Below are positions 49,971 to 58,296 of a DNA stretch of 64,000 nucleotides, piece after piece; within the stretch, counting starts at the first letter, position 1; every line of letters begins with the position of its first letter. The notes under the pieces were generated by a model, which ran no database searches, was not told the DNA's origin, and saw nothing but the letters and a program-made list of their open reading frames with translations. The position numbers and the translations under genes were made by a program. Source of the DNA: CAYLQA01 sp964385695. GTDB taxonomy: Bacteria; Desulfobacterota; Desulfobulbia; Desulfobulbales; Desulfurivibrionaceae. Location of the stretch: positions 1-64,000 of the forward strand of contig CAYLQA010000009.1 of NCBI GenBank assembly GCA_964385695.1, read 5' to 3'.

Positions 49971-52900
49971 ATGAAGAAGGAAACAAAATCTCGCAAACGC
50001 TATCTCAGCTGCACACTGGCCGCCCTTGTTGCCGCCACTGTGCTCCCGGCAGGCCCAGCCCAAGCGGAGGATGTCTACCTGAACCCCGGCTACGTCAGCG
50101 GCAACATTAGTCTTGGCGACATTACAATCGACCGCTCCTTTATCAAGGCGCAAAACAACGATTTTACCGCCGAGCTGTACAGCTACGACAATACGTACAC
50201 CCTGACAGTCAACACCCCGGAAGGCGGCAGCCTGGACTATGAGATCCTGAGCTACATCTACTCAGACGCTTACAAAGATTACCTCCATTACCCTGCCAAG
50301 TCCGTAACCGTACATGACGGACAAACCACCACCCACAATCTCTCCGTTATCCCCGGCATCCTGAACGGTACAGTGATTATAGACGAAGGATGCTCAATTG
50401 CCAGCGGCAAGGCCTATTCCACGGCGGATCCTTCACAATACAGCGGTTATCGCAACACAAACCTCTGGAAAGGCTCCAGAACCCAGTTCGGTAGCGACGG
50501 CCAGTTTTCCGTACCCGTGGTTCCCGGAGACAACCTTGAGATCATGGCAAGCGTTAAGCTCTCAAACGGTGAAACAGTAGAGCTGAGCAAAAAGACAGCC
50601 ACAATCGGGGCCGGCGAAGAAAAAAGCGTACAGTGGAATGTTTCCTGCGGCACACTGCCCGCAACCATTAAAGGAAGCATTCAATTCAATGGAATTTCAG
50701 ACGTTGACAGCCATACCGTACGAGCCCGCAAGTCCCTCAGCTCCTACGACTATGTTTATGCCACCGTTGAAAACGGTCCGGAAGGCGCAAGCTACATCTT
50801 CCCCACCCTGACCCCAGGCACCTGGTATCTGGATGCATACTCCTATGCAAACGACAACGATGATTATTTCATGCACCCACGCAGCAGCTTCAGCAAAACC
50901 TTTACTGTGGAAGTGGCGGGCGGACAAACCGTAGTAAACGACCTTATTACCACGGCTTCTTTTATTAACGGCAATATCAACATCTCCGGCACCAAGCGAA
51001 TCACTGACGCAAAACAGGCTTTCATTGGAAGCTATGCAGACTACTACACCTTGGCATCATATGGTAACAGCCGAGATAAACTGAATCTTCTCAATGGCGA
51101 CTATGACCTGATCGCCTCGGAGGGTGGCTGGCAACCCTACTACATCTACCTCTCCTTCTATGACACCACCCCGGAAAGCTACCTCAACAGCTATGTCTAC
51201 ATCTATGATTACCAGGCAGATCTTTTGCCCAATGTGAACGTACTAGCCGGCGAAACGGTTAACAACATGGACGTAGCCTACAAGACCGGTACTGTTACTG
51301 TACGCTATACCGTAGAAAACCAAGGCGTTCTCAGCAATCCGCGCCTCAGCGGCTGGGGCTACACAGAAAACAACGAGAGCCGTGCCTATGTAAGGGCATA
51401 TGGCCCTTATGGAGAAACCACAGAAGGCAAGGTGACCTTTATCGGCCTGCCAGGCGACTACGACCTGAAGGCAGAGGCATACGTGGGCGGCTCCCTGACC
51501 ACCTTCGGCGACCTGCAAATCCAAGTAATCCCAGGCGGTGAACGCGAAATGGATATCGGCGGACCGGATCTGGCCATCGACTCCCCGCAACCAGAAACAT
51601 ATACCGATGCCGACTCTGTCCTGGTGAGCGGTAAGACTTCCGATGGCGACTCCATCAAGAGCGTCACAGTAAACGGTGACGGCGTAGCAATCGTCTCCAC
51701 CAACAATCCCACAGATCCCGACGAGGTCTCCTTCTCCAAGGAAGTAGCCCTGGATCCCGGTCCCAACGCCATCACGGTCGTAACCACGGACAACTTTGAC
51801 AAGATCACCTCAGACACCCGCAAGGTCTTCCGCGACAACGGCGCGCCCGTTATCGCCTGGAGTCCGAACAATGGCAGCACCGTATACGATGCAACCATTA
51901 CCATCGCAGGAACAGCCACCGACGACAACACCATTACCGAGGTTACGGTGAACGGCACAGCCGTTGACTTTGCCTTGACCGGCAACCCGGAGGACAGCAA
52001 CGAGGTCTCCTTCACCACGGAAATCACCCTGACAGAAGGGGAAAACCAGATCGTCGTCTCCGCGGCAGACAACTGTGAACTGATCACCAGCGAAACCCAC
52101 ACCGTGACCATGGTGGAAAAAGATGTAACCGCTCCGCAGATCACCTGCCCCGCTGATGCCACCTTTACCGATGGAGACGCAATCACTATCGGTTCTGCTC
52201 AGGCCACTGACAACGAGGATACCAATCCTTCAGTCAGCAACAACGCACCGCAGTCTTTCAACATCGGTCAGACCCAGGTAACCTGGACCGCCACCGACTC
52301 ATCCGGCAACTCCAGCACCTGCACCCAGGCGATCACCGTAAACGAGGCACCGGACACCGTGGCCCCGAGCATTACCTGCCCGACTGACATTACTGCGGAA
52401 GAAGGCAATGAAATTACCCTTGGCACAGCAAGCGCCTCGGACGATCGCGATAACGCTCCTCAAATAAGCAGCAATGCGCCCAACTCCTTCGACGTTGGAA
52501 CTACCGAGGTTCTCTGGACTGCTACCGACGCAGCTGGAAACAGCGCAACTTGCACCCAGAGTGTGACCGTGAACAAGAAAGAAGACCCCGTGGTTGAGTT
52601 CTCTGCCACACCGGCAAGCGATATCCTCTGGCCGCCGAACCATAAATACGTAACCATGAATATCGGCATCACTGCCCTGACCGAGTCTGGGCTGGATGTT
52701 GCTGGCAACGCAACTCTGGTTTCCGTAACCAGCGATGAGCCTGAAAATGCCACCGAAAAGAAGAAAGGCAAAAGCAGCAAGGGCGACGGCAACACCACCG
52801 ATGATATCGTCATCGTAGACAACAACACCGTTAAGCTGCGGGCCGAGCGTTTAGGCGGCGGCGATGGTCGGGTCTATACTTTCAATTACCAGATCACCGA

Positions 52901-53003
52901 TGAGACCGGCAACACCACGAGCACCTCAGCCACAGTCGGGGTGCCCTTGAGCATCAAGCGCACCCCGACTGACAGTGGCGTGCAGTATACCGTAAAACCC
53001 TAA
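49971..53003 (+). CDS. Large exported protein with bacterial Ig-like and HYR domains
   Basis: 1010 residues from the ATG at 49971, 6 nt after AGGAGG (an ATG at 49965 is too close). A signal peptide (YLSCTLAALVAATVLPAGPAQA, residues about 11-32) is visible. The first ~500 residues have many Tyr- and Asn-rich carbohydrate-like repeats without a named match; two Ig-like repeats follow (about 530-700: VLVSGKTSDGDSIKSVTVNG and TITIAGTATDDNTITEVTVNG); then two HYR domains with CPADATFTDGDAI, CTQAITVNE, CPTDITAEEGNEI and CTQSVTVNKK; then a C-terminal beta domain. HYR domains are typical of extracellular adhesion modules. No cell-wall sorting motif. Confidence 0.88.
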   Translation: MKKETKSRKRYLSCTLAALVAATVLPAGPAQAEDVYLNPGYVSGNISLGDITIDRSFIKAQNNDFTAELYSYDNTYTLTVNTPEGGSLDYEILSYIYSDAYKDYLHYPAKSVTVHDGQTTTHNLSVIPGILNGTVIIDEGCSIASGKAYSTADPSQYSGYRNTNLWKGSRTQFGSDGQFSVPVVPGDNLEIMASVKLSNGETVELSKKTATIGAGEEKSVQWNVSCGTLPATIKGSIQFNGISDVDSHTVRARKSLSSYDYVYATVENGPEGASYIFPTLTPGTWYLDAYSYANDNDDYFMHPRSSFSKTFTVEVAGGQTVVNDLITTASFINGNINISGTKRITDAKQAFIGSYADYYTLASYGNSRDKLNLLNGDYDLIASEGGWQPYYIYLSFYDTTPESYLNSYVYIYDYQADLLPNVNVLAGETVNNMDVAYKTGTVTVRYTVENQGVLSNPRLSGWGYTENNESRAYVRAYGPYGETTEGKVTFIGLPGDYDLKAEAYVGGSLTTFGDLQIQVIPGGEREMDIGGPDLAIDSPQPETYTDADSVLVSGKTSDGDSIKSVTVNGDGVAIVSTNNPTDPDEVSFSKEVALDPGPNAITVVTTDNFDKITSDTRKVFRDNGAPVIAWSPNNGSTVYDATITIAGTATDDNTITEVTVNGTAVDFALTGNPEDSNEVSFTTEITLTEGENQIVVSAADNCELITSETHTVTMVEKDVTAPQITCPADATFTDGDAITIGSAQATDNEDTNPSVSNNAPQSFNIGQTQVTWTATDSSGNSSTCTQAITVNEAPDTVAPSITCPTDITAEEGNEITLGTASASDDRDNAPQISSNAPNSFDVGTTEVLWTATDAAGNSATCTQSVTVNKKEDPVVEFSATPASDILWPPNHKYVTMNIGITALTESGLDVAGNATLVSVTSDEPENATEKKKGKSSKGDGNTTDDIVIVDNNTVKLRAERLGGGDGRVYTFNYQITDETGNTTSTSATVGVPLSIKRTPTDSGVQYTVKP

Positions 53004-53022
53004 TCCTCTCTCCACCTCCCAC

Positions 53023-53061
53023 AAAAAAAGCACCGGGTCGATTTCGACTCGGTGCTTTTTT
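53023..53061. terminator. Long bidirectional terminator between the HYR gene and tRNA-Arg
   Basis: An 18-bp stem (53024-53041 with 53044-53061) with one G-T pair and a 2-nt loop, with A and T flanks on both sides, can stop transcription from both directions. Confidence 0.93.
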
Positions 53062-53070
53062 ATGGTCTGC

Positions 53071-53147
53071 TGGCACGCCCGGCAGGATTCGAACCTGCGA
53101 CCTACGGCTTAGAAGGCCGGTGCTCTATCCAGCTGAGCTACGGGCGC
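53071..53147 (-). tRNA. tRNA-Arg, anticodon TCT
   Basis: 77 nt including an encoded CCA. The acceptor stem pairs GCGCCCG with CGGGCGT (one G-U), the D loop is AGCTGGATA, and the T arm contains GTTCGAATC. The anticodon is TCT at 53113-53111 (minus), reading AGA/AGG. The anticodon stem has a terminal C-U mismatch, otherwise it is canonical. The T loop and all invariant bases are as expected. Confidence 0.97.
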
Positions 53148-53224
53148 TTATGTGGGACAGATATTAGACCCATCGGAGCAAGAAATCAACCCGGTTTTTT
53201 TCAGAGGGAGGCGTCCTAATTTTC

Positions 53225-53333
53225 AAAAATGATTGAGATGTGCCCCAGATGTGGGTGAGCAGGTGGGCTAGCTATACATCAGTATGCTGGACATCCTGGT
53301 CGCCCGCAGGTGGGGTACAGTTCAATCATTTTT
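53225..53333. repeat. Long palindromic element, copy 2
   Basis: AAAAATGATTGA (53225-53236) pairs with TCAATCATTTTT (53322-53333), and between them GATGTGCCCCAGATGTGGGTG pairs with CGCCCGCAGGTGGGGTACAGT allowing G-U, so the arms run about 33 bp, around a central hairpin. The 14-bp GATGTGCCCCAGAT is identical in the element at 14057-14214 and the other arm has the same GGTGGGGT(A/G)CAG. The right arm overlaps the stop codon of the CysK-CysRS gene. Confidence 0.8.
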
Positions 53334-55689
53334 TCTTTTTGGACTCCTTCCATACCGGGCCGGTGGCAGTATCGATAATCTCAAACCCTTTTTCCGCTAA
53401 TTCATCACGTACGCCGTCAGCCCGCTTCCAATCTTTCTCCTTTCTTGCCACCTCACGCACCTTAATGAGCTTATCGATCTCTGGGGCCAAGGGGCATTCA
53501 GTGAGCTTCATGATATTGAGGATGGAATTGATCTTCTTAAGCGCCTCCAGAATGTAACCCTTTTGGTCGCGGTCAAGCTGCCCCTCATTAATTACGGGGT
53601 TGGCCTTTTTCATAAAATCAAATACCGCGCCCAGAGCCTTGGAGATATTCATATCATCATCCATAGCGGCAAAGAAACGCTCCTCCATATCGGTGAGATA
53701 GGATGCTACCTCGGGATGTGGAAGTCCTGTAGGAAGACAGAGTAACTTGCCCACGAACTCATCAAGGCGTTTGAGGTTTTTGCGGGCGATCTTGAGATTC
53801 CGGTGGGAAAAATTAATGGGTTTACGGTAGTGGGTGCGCATCAGGTAATAACGCATCTCGCGGCCGGAGTACCCCTCTTCCATAACTTCACGCAACGTGA
53901 TGACATTGTCGTTATCCTGGGTCATCTTTTTGCCATCCACCAAGAGGAACTCCGAGTGAAGCCAATATTTCGCAAGAGGCTTGCCGGTAAGGGCCTCGGC
54001 GATGGCGTTTTCGTTCTCATGATGCGGGAAGATCAGGTCACGGCCACTGGTATGAATATCCATGGTGTCACCCAGGTAATGGGTGGTCATGGCCGCGCAT
54101 TCAATGTGCCAACTGGGCCGCACATTGCCCCATTCGGTCTTAAAAAACACTCCCTTTTTCAACTCGCCCAAAGTGGAGCGCTTGAGCAGGGTAAAATCCA
54201 CAGGGCTCCCTTTGTCGTAATTATCCAGGTCCACGGTCTTGCCCACCTGGATTTTGGACAGGTCCACCCCAGAAAGCTTGCCGTAGTCACTGAACTTGGC
54301 GATATTAAAATAAATGGAGCCGTGGGTCTCGTAGGCATAGCCTTTATGCATAAGCTGATGCGCCATGTCGACCATATTTTCCACATGTTCGGATGCCTTA
54401 GGATAGCCGGTGGCAGGCAGAACACCGAGATGGGCCATATCCTGCTGGTATGCAGCGATGTACCCCTCGGTAAACTCCTTCAGGCCGATGCCCTGCTCTT
54501 CGGCCCCCTGGATAGTGTTGTCATCCAGGTCGGTGAAATTCATATAAAAATCGACATTATACCCCTTGGTCACCAGAAGACGGTGCAACAAATCAGCAAC
54601 GATGAAGCGACGGGAATGGGCAAGGTTGGTCAATTCGTGGGCCGTTGGGCCGCAGGCATAGTAAGTGACCCTTTCAGGGTGCAGAGGCTCAAAGGGCTCC
54701 TTTTTCTTGGAGATGGTATTGTGAAAACGTAAGGGAGAACTCTTCTCTTCCTTCGGCTCTGGCTGCTTACTAAAAAGGGTGGTGCTCAGGTATTTTTCGC
54801 CGCCGTCAGGGAAAATAACTATTAAGGTCCCTCCTTCCTCCTGGATCTGCTCAGCCCGGGTCAGAGCGGCGCACATAGCGGCCCCGGAACTCATGCCGGC
54901 AAAAATGCCCTCCTTTTCCGCCAAAAGGCGGGCCGTATTATAGGAGACTTCATCTGGAATATTGAGAATCTGAAAAGGGAGCTTTTTATTGAAGATGCCT
55001 GGAACATAGGACTCCTTCATATTCTTCAGCCCCTGGAGCTTGTGGCCGAGAAATGGCTCCATGGCCGTAACTTTAACCTCAGGATGATGCTCGGCAAAAT
55101 AGTGGCAAAGACCGACCACTGTCCCGGAGGTACCCAAGGTGGCCACCACATCGGTTACTGCACCGTTACTCTGCTGCCAAATCTCAGGCCCGGTGGTCTT
55201 AACGTGGGTCTGCCAGTTGGCCTCGTTGTTGAACTGGTCGGTGAGAAAATAGCGATCCGGGAACTCCCGGGCCAGGGCGTATGCCTCCTCAATAGCGCCA
55301 TCGGTACTCTTTTTGCCTGGGGTAAGAAGAATCTCGGCCCCATAGGCCTGCATAATCATCCGGCGCTCGATGCTGGCAGACTCCGGCATAACAAGCTGAC
55401 ATTTGTACCCCTTCACCGCACAGACCATAGCCATGCCTATGCCGGTATTACCACTGGTGGCCTCAAGGACAATTTTATCAGGAGTCAACTCCCCACTCTG
55501 CTCTGCCGTTTCGATCATGTTAAGAGCAATGCGATCCTTGACTGAACCGCCCGGATTGAATGCTTCCAGCTTGGCAAACATCTTTACCTTTTTATAGGGA
55601 TTGAGTCGCTTGATCGGCACCAGCGGCGTATTGCCGATAAGATCAAGGATTGTCTGGTTGGCAGGCGGGGGCATATCTTGAGTAGCCAT
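53326..55689 (-). CDS. Fusion of cysteine synthase (CysK) and cysteinyl-tRNA synthetase
   Basis: 787 residues. Residues about 12-305 are an OAS sulfhydrylase-type cysteine synthase: PLP lysine in NPGGSVKDR (Lys51), SGNTG (79-83) and GTSGT. Residues about 335-787 are a class I cysteinyl-tRNA synthetase with zinc ligands Cys346 (ACGPT), Cys531 (WHIEC) and the FPHHENE block (555-560). But the HIGH motif reads NLAH (in HELTNLAHSRR) and KMSKS reads KMTQD (588-592). So the enzyme makes cysteine from O-acetylserine and sulfide next to the site that loads it on tRNA. Whether the synthetase part is active is uncertain. No other cysS is in this window. Confidence 0.9.
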   Translation of the reverse strand: MATQDMPPPANQTILDLIGNTPLVPIKRLNPYKKVKMFAKLEAFNPGGSVKDRIALNMIETAEQSGELTPDKIVLEATSGNTGIGMAMVCAVKGYKCQLVMPESASIERRMIMQAYGAEILLTPGKKSTDGAIEEAYALAREFPDRYFLTDQFNNEANWQTHVKTTGPEIWQQSNGAVTDVVATLGTSGTVVGLCHYFAEHHPEVKVTAMEPFLGHKLQGLKNMKESYVPGIFNKKLPFQILNIPDEVSYNTARLLAEKEGIFAGMSSGAAMCAALTRAEQIQEEGGTLIVIFPDGGEKYLSTTLFSKQPEPKEEKSSPLRFHNTISKKKEPFEPLHPERVTYYACGPTAHELTNLAHSRRFIVADLLHRLLVTKGYNVDFYMNFTDLDDNTIQGAEEQGIGLKEFTEGYIAAYQQDMAHLGVLPATGYPKASEHVENMVDMAHQLMHKGYAYETHGSIYFNIAKFSDYGKLSGVDLSKIQVGKTVDLDNYDKGSPVDFTLLKRSTLGELKKGVFFKTEWGNVRPSWHIECAAMTTHYLGDTMDIHTSGRDLIFPHHENENAIAEALTGKPLAKYWLHSEFLLVDGKKMTQDNDNVITLREVMEEGYSGREMRYYLMRTHYRKPINFSHRNLKIARKNLKRLDEFVGKLLCLPTGLPHPEVASYLTDMEERFFAAMDDDMNISKALGAVFDFMKKANPVINEGQLDRDQKGYILEALKKINSILNIMKLTECPLAPEIDKLIKVREVARKEKDWKRADGVRDELAEKGFEIIDTATGPVWKESKKKK

Positions 55690-55841
55690 GTGGCAGGATA
55701 TTCCTTCTGAACAGTAATATATGAACCTGACCCAATGGCCGAGGCGGTTTCACTTTTTTTACAACAATTGATACAAGATAATTTGTTTTCCCTTCCAGCG
55801 CAAACAGTTCCCCATTTTCCAGCTTGTTCGCTTTACAGCAC

Positions 55842-55875
55842 AAAAAAAGAGGCTGCCCCGTTTGGGACAGCCTCT
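55842..55875 (-). terminator. Terminator of the dsr operon
   Basis: An imperfect 12-bp stem AGAGGCTG..CCC/GGG..CAGCCTCT with a 4-nt loop is followed on the minus strand by seven Ts, 35 bp after the dsrP stop. Confidence 0.9.
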
Positions 55876-55909
55876 GCAAAGATCGTTATAACAATCTCAA
55901 CTATGCGGC

Positions 55910-57079
55910 TTACGCCTCGCTAATCTCCTTCACGCTGACAACCAGCTTATAGAGCAGGGAGAGGATGAAGAAACCGGTTGCCCATACGGCAGCGGTAACA
56001 CCAATCTCAATGGCGCTCGGATAGTACTCAACCACGTACTCAAGGGGATTGGGAACAAAACCGCCAAGCACCAGGCCCAGACCTTTGTCGATCCACAGGG
56101 AAACAAAGATCAGGATACAGGCCATGGCCAAGAGGGCGTCGGACTGCTTGGCCCGGGAAATAAAGAGCACTGCGATACCGATGACACCCATCACAACAGA
56201 GGCACGCATAAAGGGCACCAGGTTGTTGAAGACTTCCTCGCCATGACCAAGGCCAAAGAAGAGGTAGTCCAGGGTGTGCATATGACCGGGCAACTGGGAG
56301 TAGTAGGCAACAAAGACCTCACAACCCAGGAGGAAGAAGTTAATAAGCGCGGCGTAGCCGATGATAGTAACCAGCTTGTCCTTGGCCACCTGGCCGATGT
56401 CGAAGTTGGCGGTACGCTTCATGATCAGAGCAATGACCATCAACAGGGCCGGACCGGCGGCAAAGGCCGAGGCCAAAAAGCGCGGGGCCAGAACAGCGGT
56501 GAGCCAGAAGTGACGACCAGGCAGACCGCAGTACAGGAACGCGGTCACGGTATGGATGGAGATCGCCCAGGGTATGGAAAGATAGATAAAGGGCTTGACC
56601 CAATTGGGGTACTTCACGCCCTTATACTCGGAATGCAGAACCACCCAACCACAGAGGATATTCAGGATAAGATAGCCGTTAAGAACAATCATATCCCAAA
56701 AGAGCATGGAGTTGGGGGTGGGGTGCAACAGCACGTTCATAGCACGCATGGGCTGGCCAAGGTCAGCGATGATGAACATCAGACACATGGCGATTGCGGC
56801 AATGGCCATGAACTCACCGAGGATGGTGATCCGGCCGAATGCCTTATAGTTATGTAGGTAATAGGGCAACACCAGCATCAAACCACCGGCCGCAACACCG
56901 ACCAGAAAGGTAAACTGAGAAATATAAATCCCCCAGGTCACGTCACGGCTCATGCCGGTCACACCCAGACCATAGTTAAACTGCTGGACATAGCAGAGGC
57001 CTCCCACTCCCATGATGGAGAGCAGGAAGAGCATCCAGATATAATATCCATTGCTTCCTTTTAATGCTTTTTCAATCAT
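55910..57079 (-). CDS. dsrP: DsrP, NrfD-type membrane subunit of the DsrMKJOP complex
   Basis: 389 residues with about ten membrane helices, typical of NrfD/PsrC quinone-interacting proteins. It follows dsrO by 11 bp and is the last gene of the operon. In the complex it is thought to exchange electrons with menaquinone and pass them through DsrO/DsrJ or DsrM to DsrK for sulfite reduction. Segments such as VQQFNYGLGVTGMSRDVTWGIYISQFTFLVGVAAGG fit DsrP. Confidence 0.93.
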   Translation of the reverse strand: MIEKALKGSNGYYIWMLFLLSIMGVGGLCYVQQFNYGLGVTGMSRDVTWGIYISQFTFLVGVAAGGLMLVLPYYLHNYKAFGRITILGEFMAIAAIAMCLMFIIADLGQPMRAMNVLLHPTPNSMLFWDMIVLNGYLILNILCGWVVLHSEYKGVKYPNWVKPFIYLSIPWAISIHTVTAFLYCGLPGRHFWLTAVLAPRFLASAFAAGPALLMVIALIMKRTANFDIGQVAKDKLVTIIGYAALINFFLLGCEVFVAYYSQLPGHMHTLDYLFFGLGHGEEVFNNLVPFMRASVVMGVIGIAVLFISRAKQSDALLAMACILIFVSLWIDKGLGLVLGGFVPNPLEYVVEYYPSAIEIGVTAAVWATGFFILSLLYKLVVSVKEISEA

Positions 57080-57090
57080 GACAGTTCACC

Positions 57091-57897
57091 TCAAATAATA
57101 TAGAAGAGGGACGGGTAGGTCCCTAATACCGGTTTACGTTGGATGGTAAAGTTGCCTTTCAGGACCTTGCTAACCTCTGAGTTCGGATCGTTCAAATCAC
57201 CGAAGAGCAGGGCGCCGGTCTCGGCAGCAGCCTCGACACAGGCCGGGATCTTGCCGATTGCCAGTCGCTCAACACAGAAGTTACACTTCTCTACAACGCC
57301 GCGCATCCTGGTGGGGAAGGTGGGGTTGATGTTTGAGATGAAAGACTTGCCGTTCTCATCCTTACCGCGAGGATCACGCCAGTTGAAGCTACGGGCGCCA
57401 TAGGGGCAGGCCGCCATGCAGAAACGGCAGCCGATACAGCGATGGTAGTCCATGGCAACAATGCCGTCTTCTCTCTTATAGGTAGCCTTAGTGGGGCAGG
57501 CGCGAACACAGGGCGGCTTGTCACAGTGGTTGCAGAGAGTCGCGATGGGCATATCTTGCAGCCCATCATTCTTCTTGTAATGACTATGCTCAGGGAAGGC
57601 GTGGTTGAAGCTCTCCTTCCAGATCCACTTGATCTCATCCTTCGCGTTGCCGAAATCAGGCACATTATGCTCGGAGTGGCAGGCCTTGACGCATTTATCA
57701 ATCAGCCCCTTGTCGGCGTCGAACTTCTTGACATCGACAACCATTCCTAAACGCTTACCGGTCGGTGCTACGGCTTTTGGGCCACCGGCTGCTTGCGCCT
57801 CGCCCTTGAGCAGCGTATTAAATGCTGAAGGGGCTGCAATACCTGCAATGGCAGAGACACCCGCCATTTTAAGGAAATTTCTTCTCTTATTATCCAT
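57091..57897 (-). CDS. dsrO: DsrO, periplasmic iron-sulfur subunit
   Basis: 268 residues with a twin-arginine signal (RRNFLKMAGVSAI) so the protein is exported folded. Four [4Fe-4S] motif regions are visible: CNHCDKPPCVRACP, CIGCRFCMAACP, CNFCVERLA...CVEA and an N-terminal CVKACHSEHNVP. It relays electrons between DsrJ and DsrP. One bp separates it from dsrJ. Confidence 0.94.
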   Translation of the reverse strand: MDNKRRNFLKMAGVSAIAGIAAPSAFNTLLKGEAQAAGGPKAVAPTGKRLGMVVDVKKFDADKGLIDKCVKACHSEHNVPDFGNAKDEIKWIWKESFNHAFPEHSHYKKNDGLQDMPIATLCNHCDKPPCVRACPTKATYKREDGIVAMDYHRCIGCRFCMAACPYGARSFNWRDPRGKDENGKSFISNINPTFPTRMRGVVEKCNFCVERLAIGKIPACVEAAAETGALLFGDLNDPNSEVSKVLKGNFTIQRKPVLGTYPSLFYII

Positions 57898-57898
57898 T

Positions 57899-58291
57899 TT
57901 ACATCGCCTCCTTCAGGATAGGTGCCCCGGGCTGCACGTGACAATCCCAGCAGTAGGGCTTCACGGAAGCGTAGACGTGACATGTGTCGCAGAACTTCTC
58001 CTTGCTGGTGTGGCATTTCATACAGCCGTTCTGCAGGCTCCGCACATACTCGGTGCCGTTGGCGGTTTTACCCACGCGGGTGCCGCCTTCGCGCAAGATG
58101 TCGTCTCGCCAGTCATTTAACAGTTTCATGTGGGTGGTCCGCATAAACTGGGTGTCCTCCACACATTCGGTATATCCCTTTGGTTTTTCCGGAACCGGCA
58201 TCTTACCACCAGCTTTCCCGAGATTATAAAGAATCGGGGAAATGCCAATGCCGATGAATATAAGCAAAGCCATAATTATTCTTGCATTCAT
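57899..58291 (-). CDS. dsrJ: DsrJ, periplasmic triheme cytochrome c
   Basis: 130 residues from the ATG at 58291 (GTG at 58300 would overlap dsrK further). An N-terminal anchor (ARIIMALLIFIGIGISPILYNLG) is followed by exactly three CxxCH hemes: CMKCH, CDTCH and CWDCH. DsrJ in other sulfate reducers has one unusual Cys-ligated heme. It is unique to the dsr complex and is the best marker of this operon. Confidence 0.95.
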   Translation of the reverse strand: MNARIIMALLIFIGIGISPILYNLGKAGGKMPVPEKPKGYTECVEDTQFMRTTHMKLLNDWRDDILREGGTRVGKTANGTEYVRSLQNGCMKCHTSKEKFCDTCHVYASVKPYCWDCHVQPGAPILKEAM

Positions 58292-58296
58292 GTTTC

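Noticed and set aside
49737..50153. Long upstream extension of the sigma-54 activator frame
   Set aside because: It runs into the start of the divergent HYR gene and encodes no conserved sequence; the GAF domain begins at the ATG at 49736.
53803..54732. 309-codon plus-strand frame over the CysRS part
   Set aside because: Antisense shadow of a conserved gene; no ribosome site or domain.
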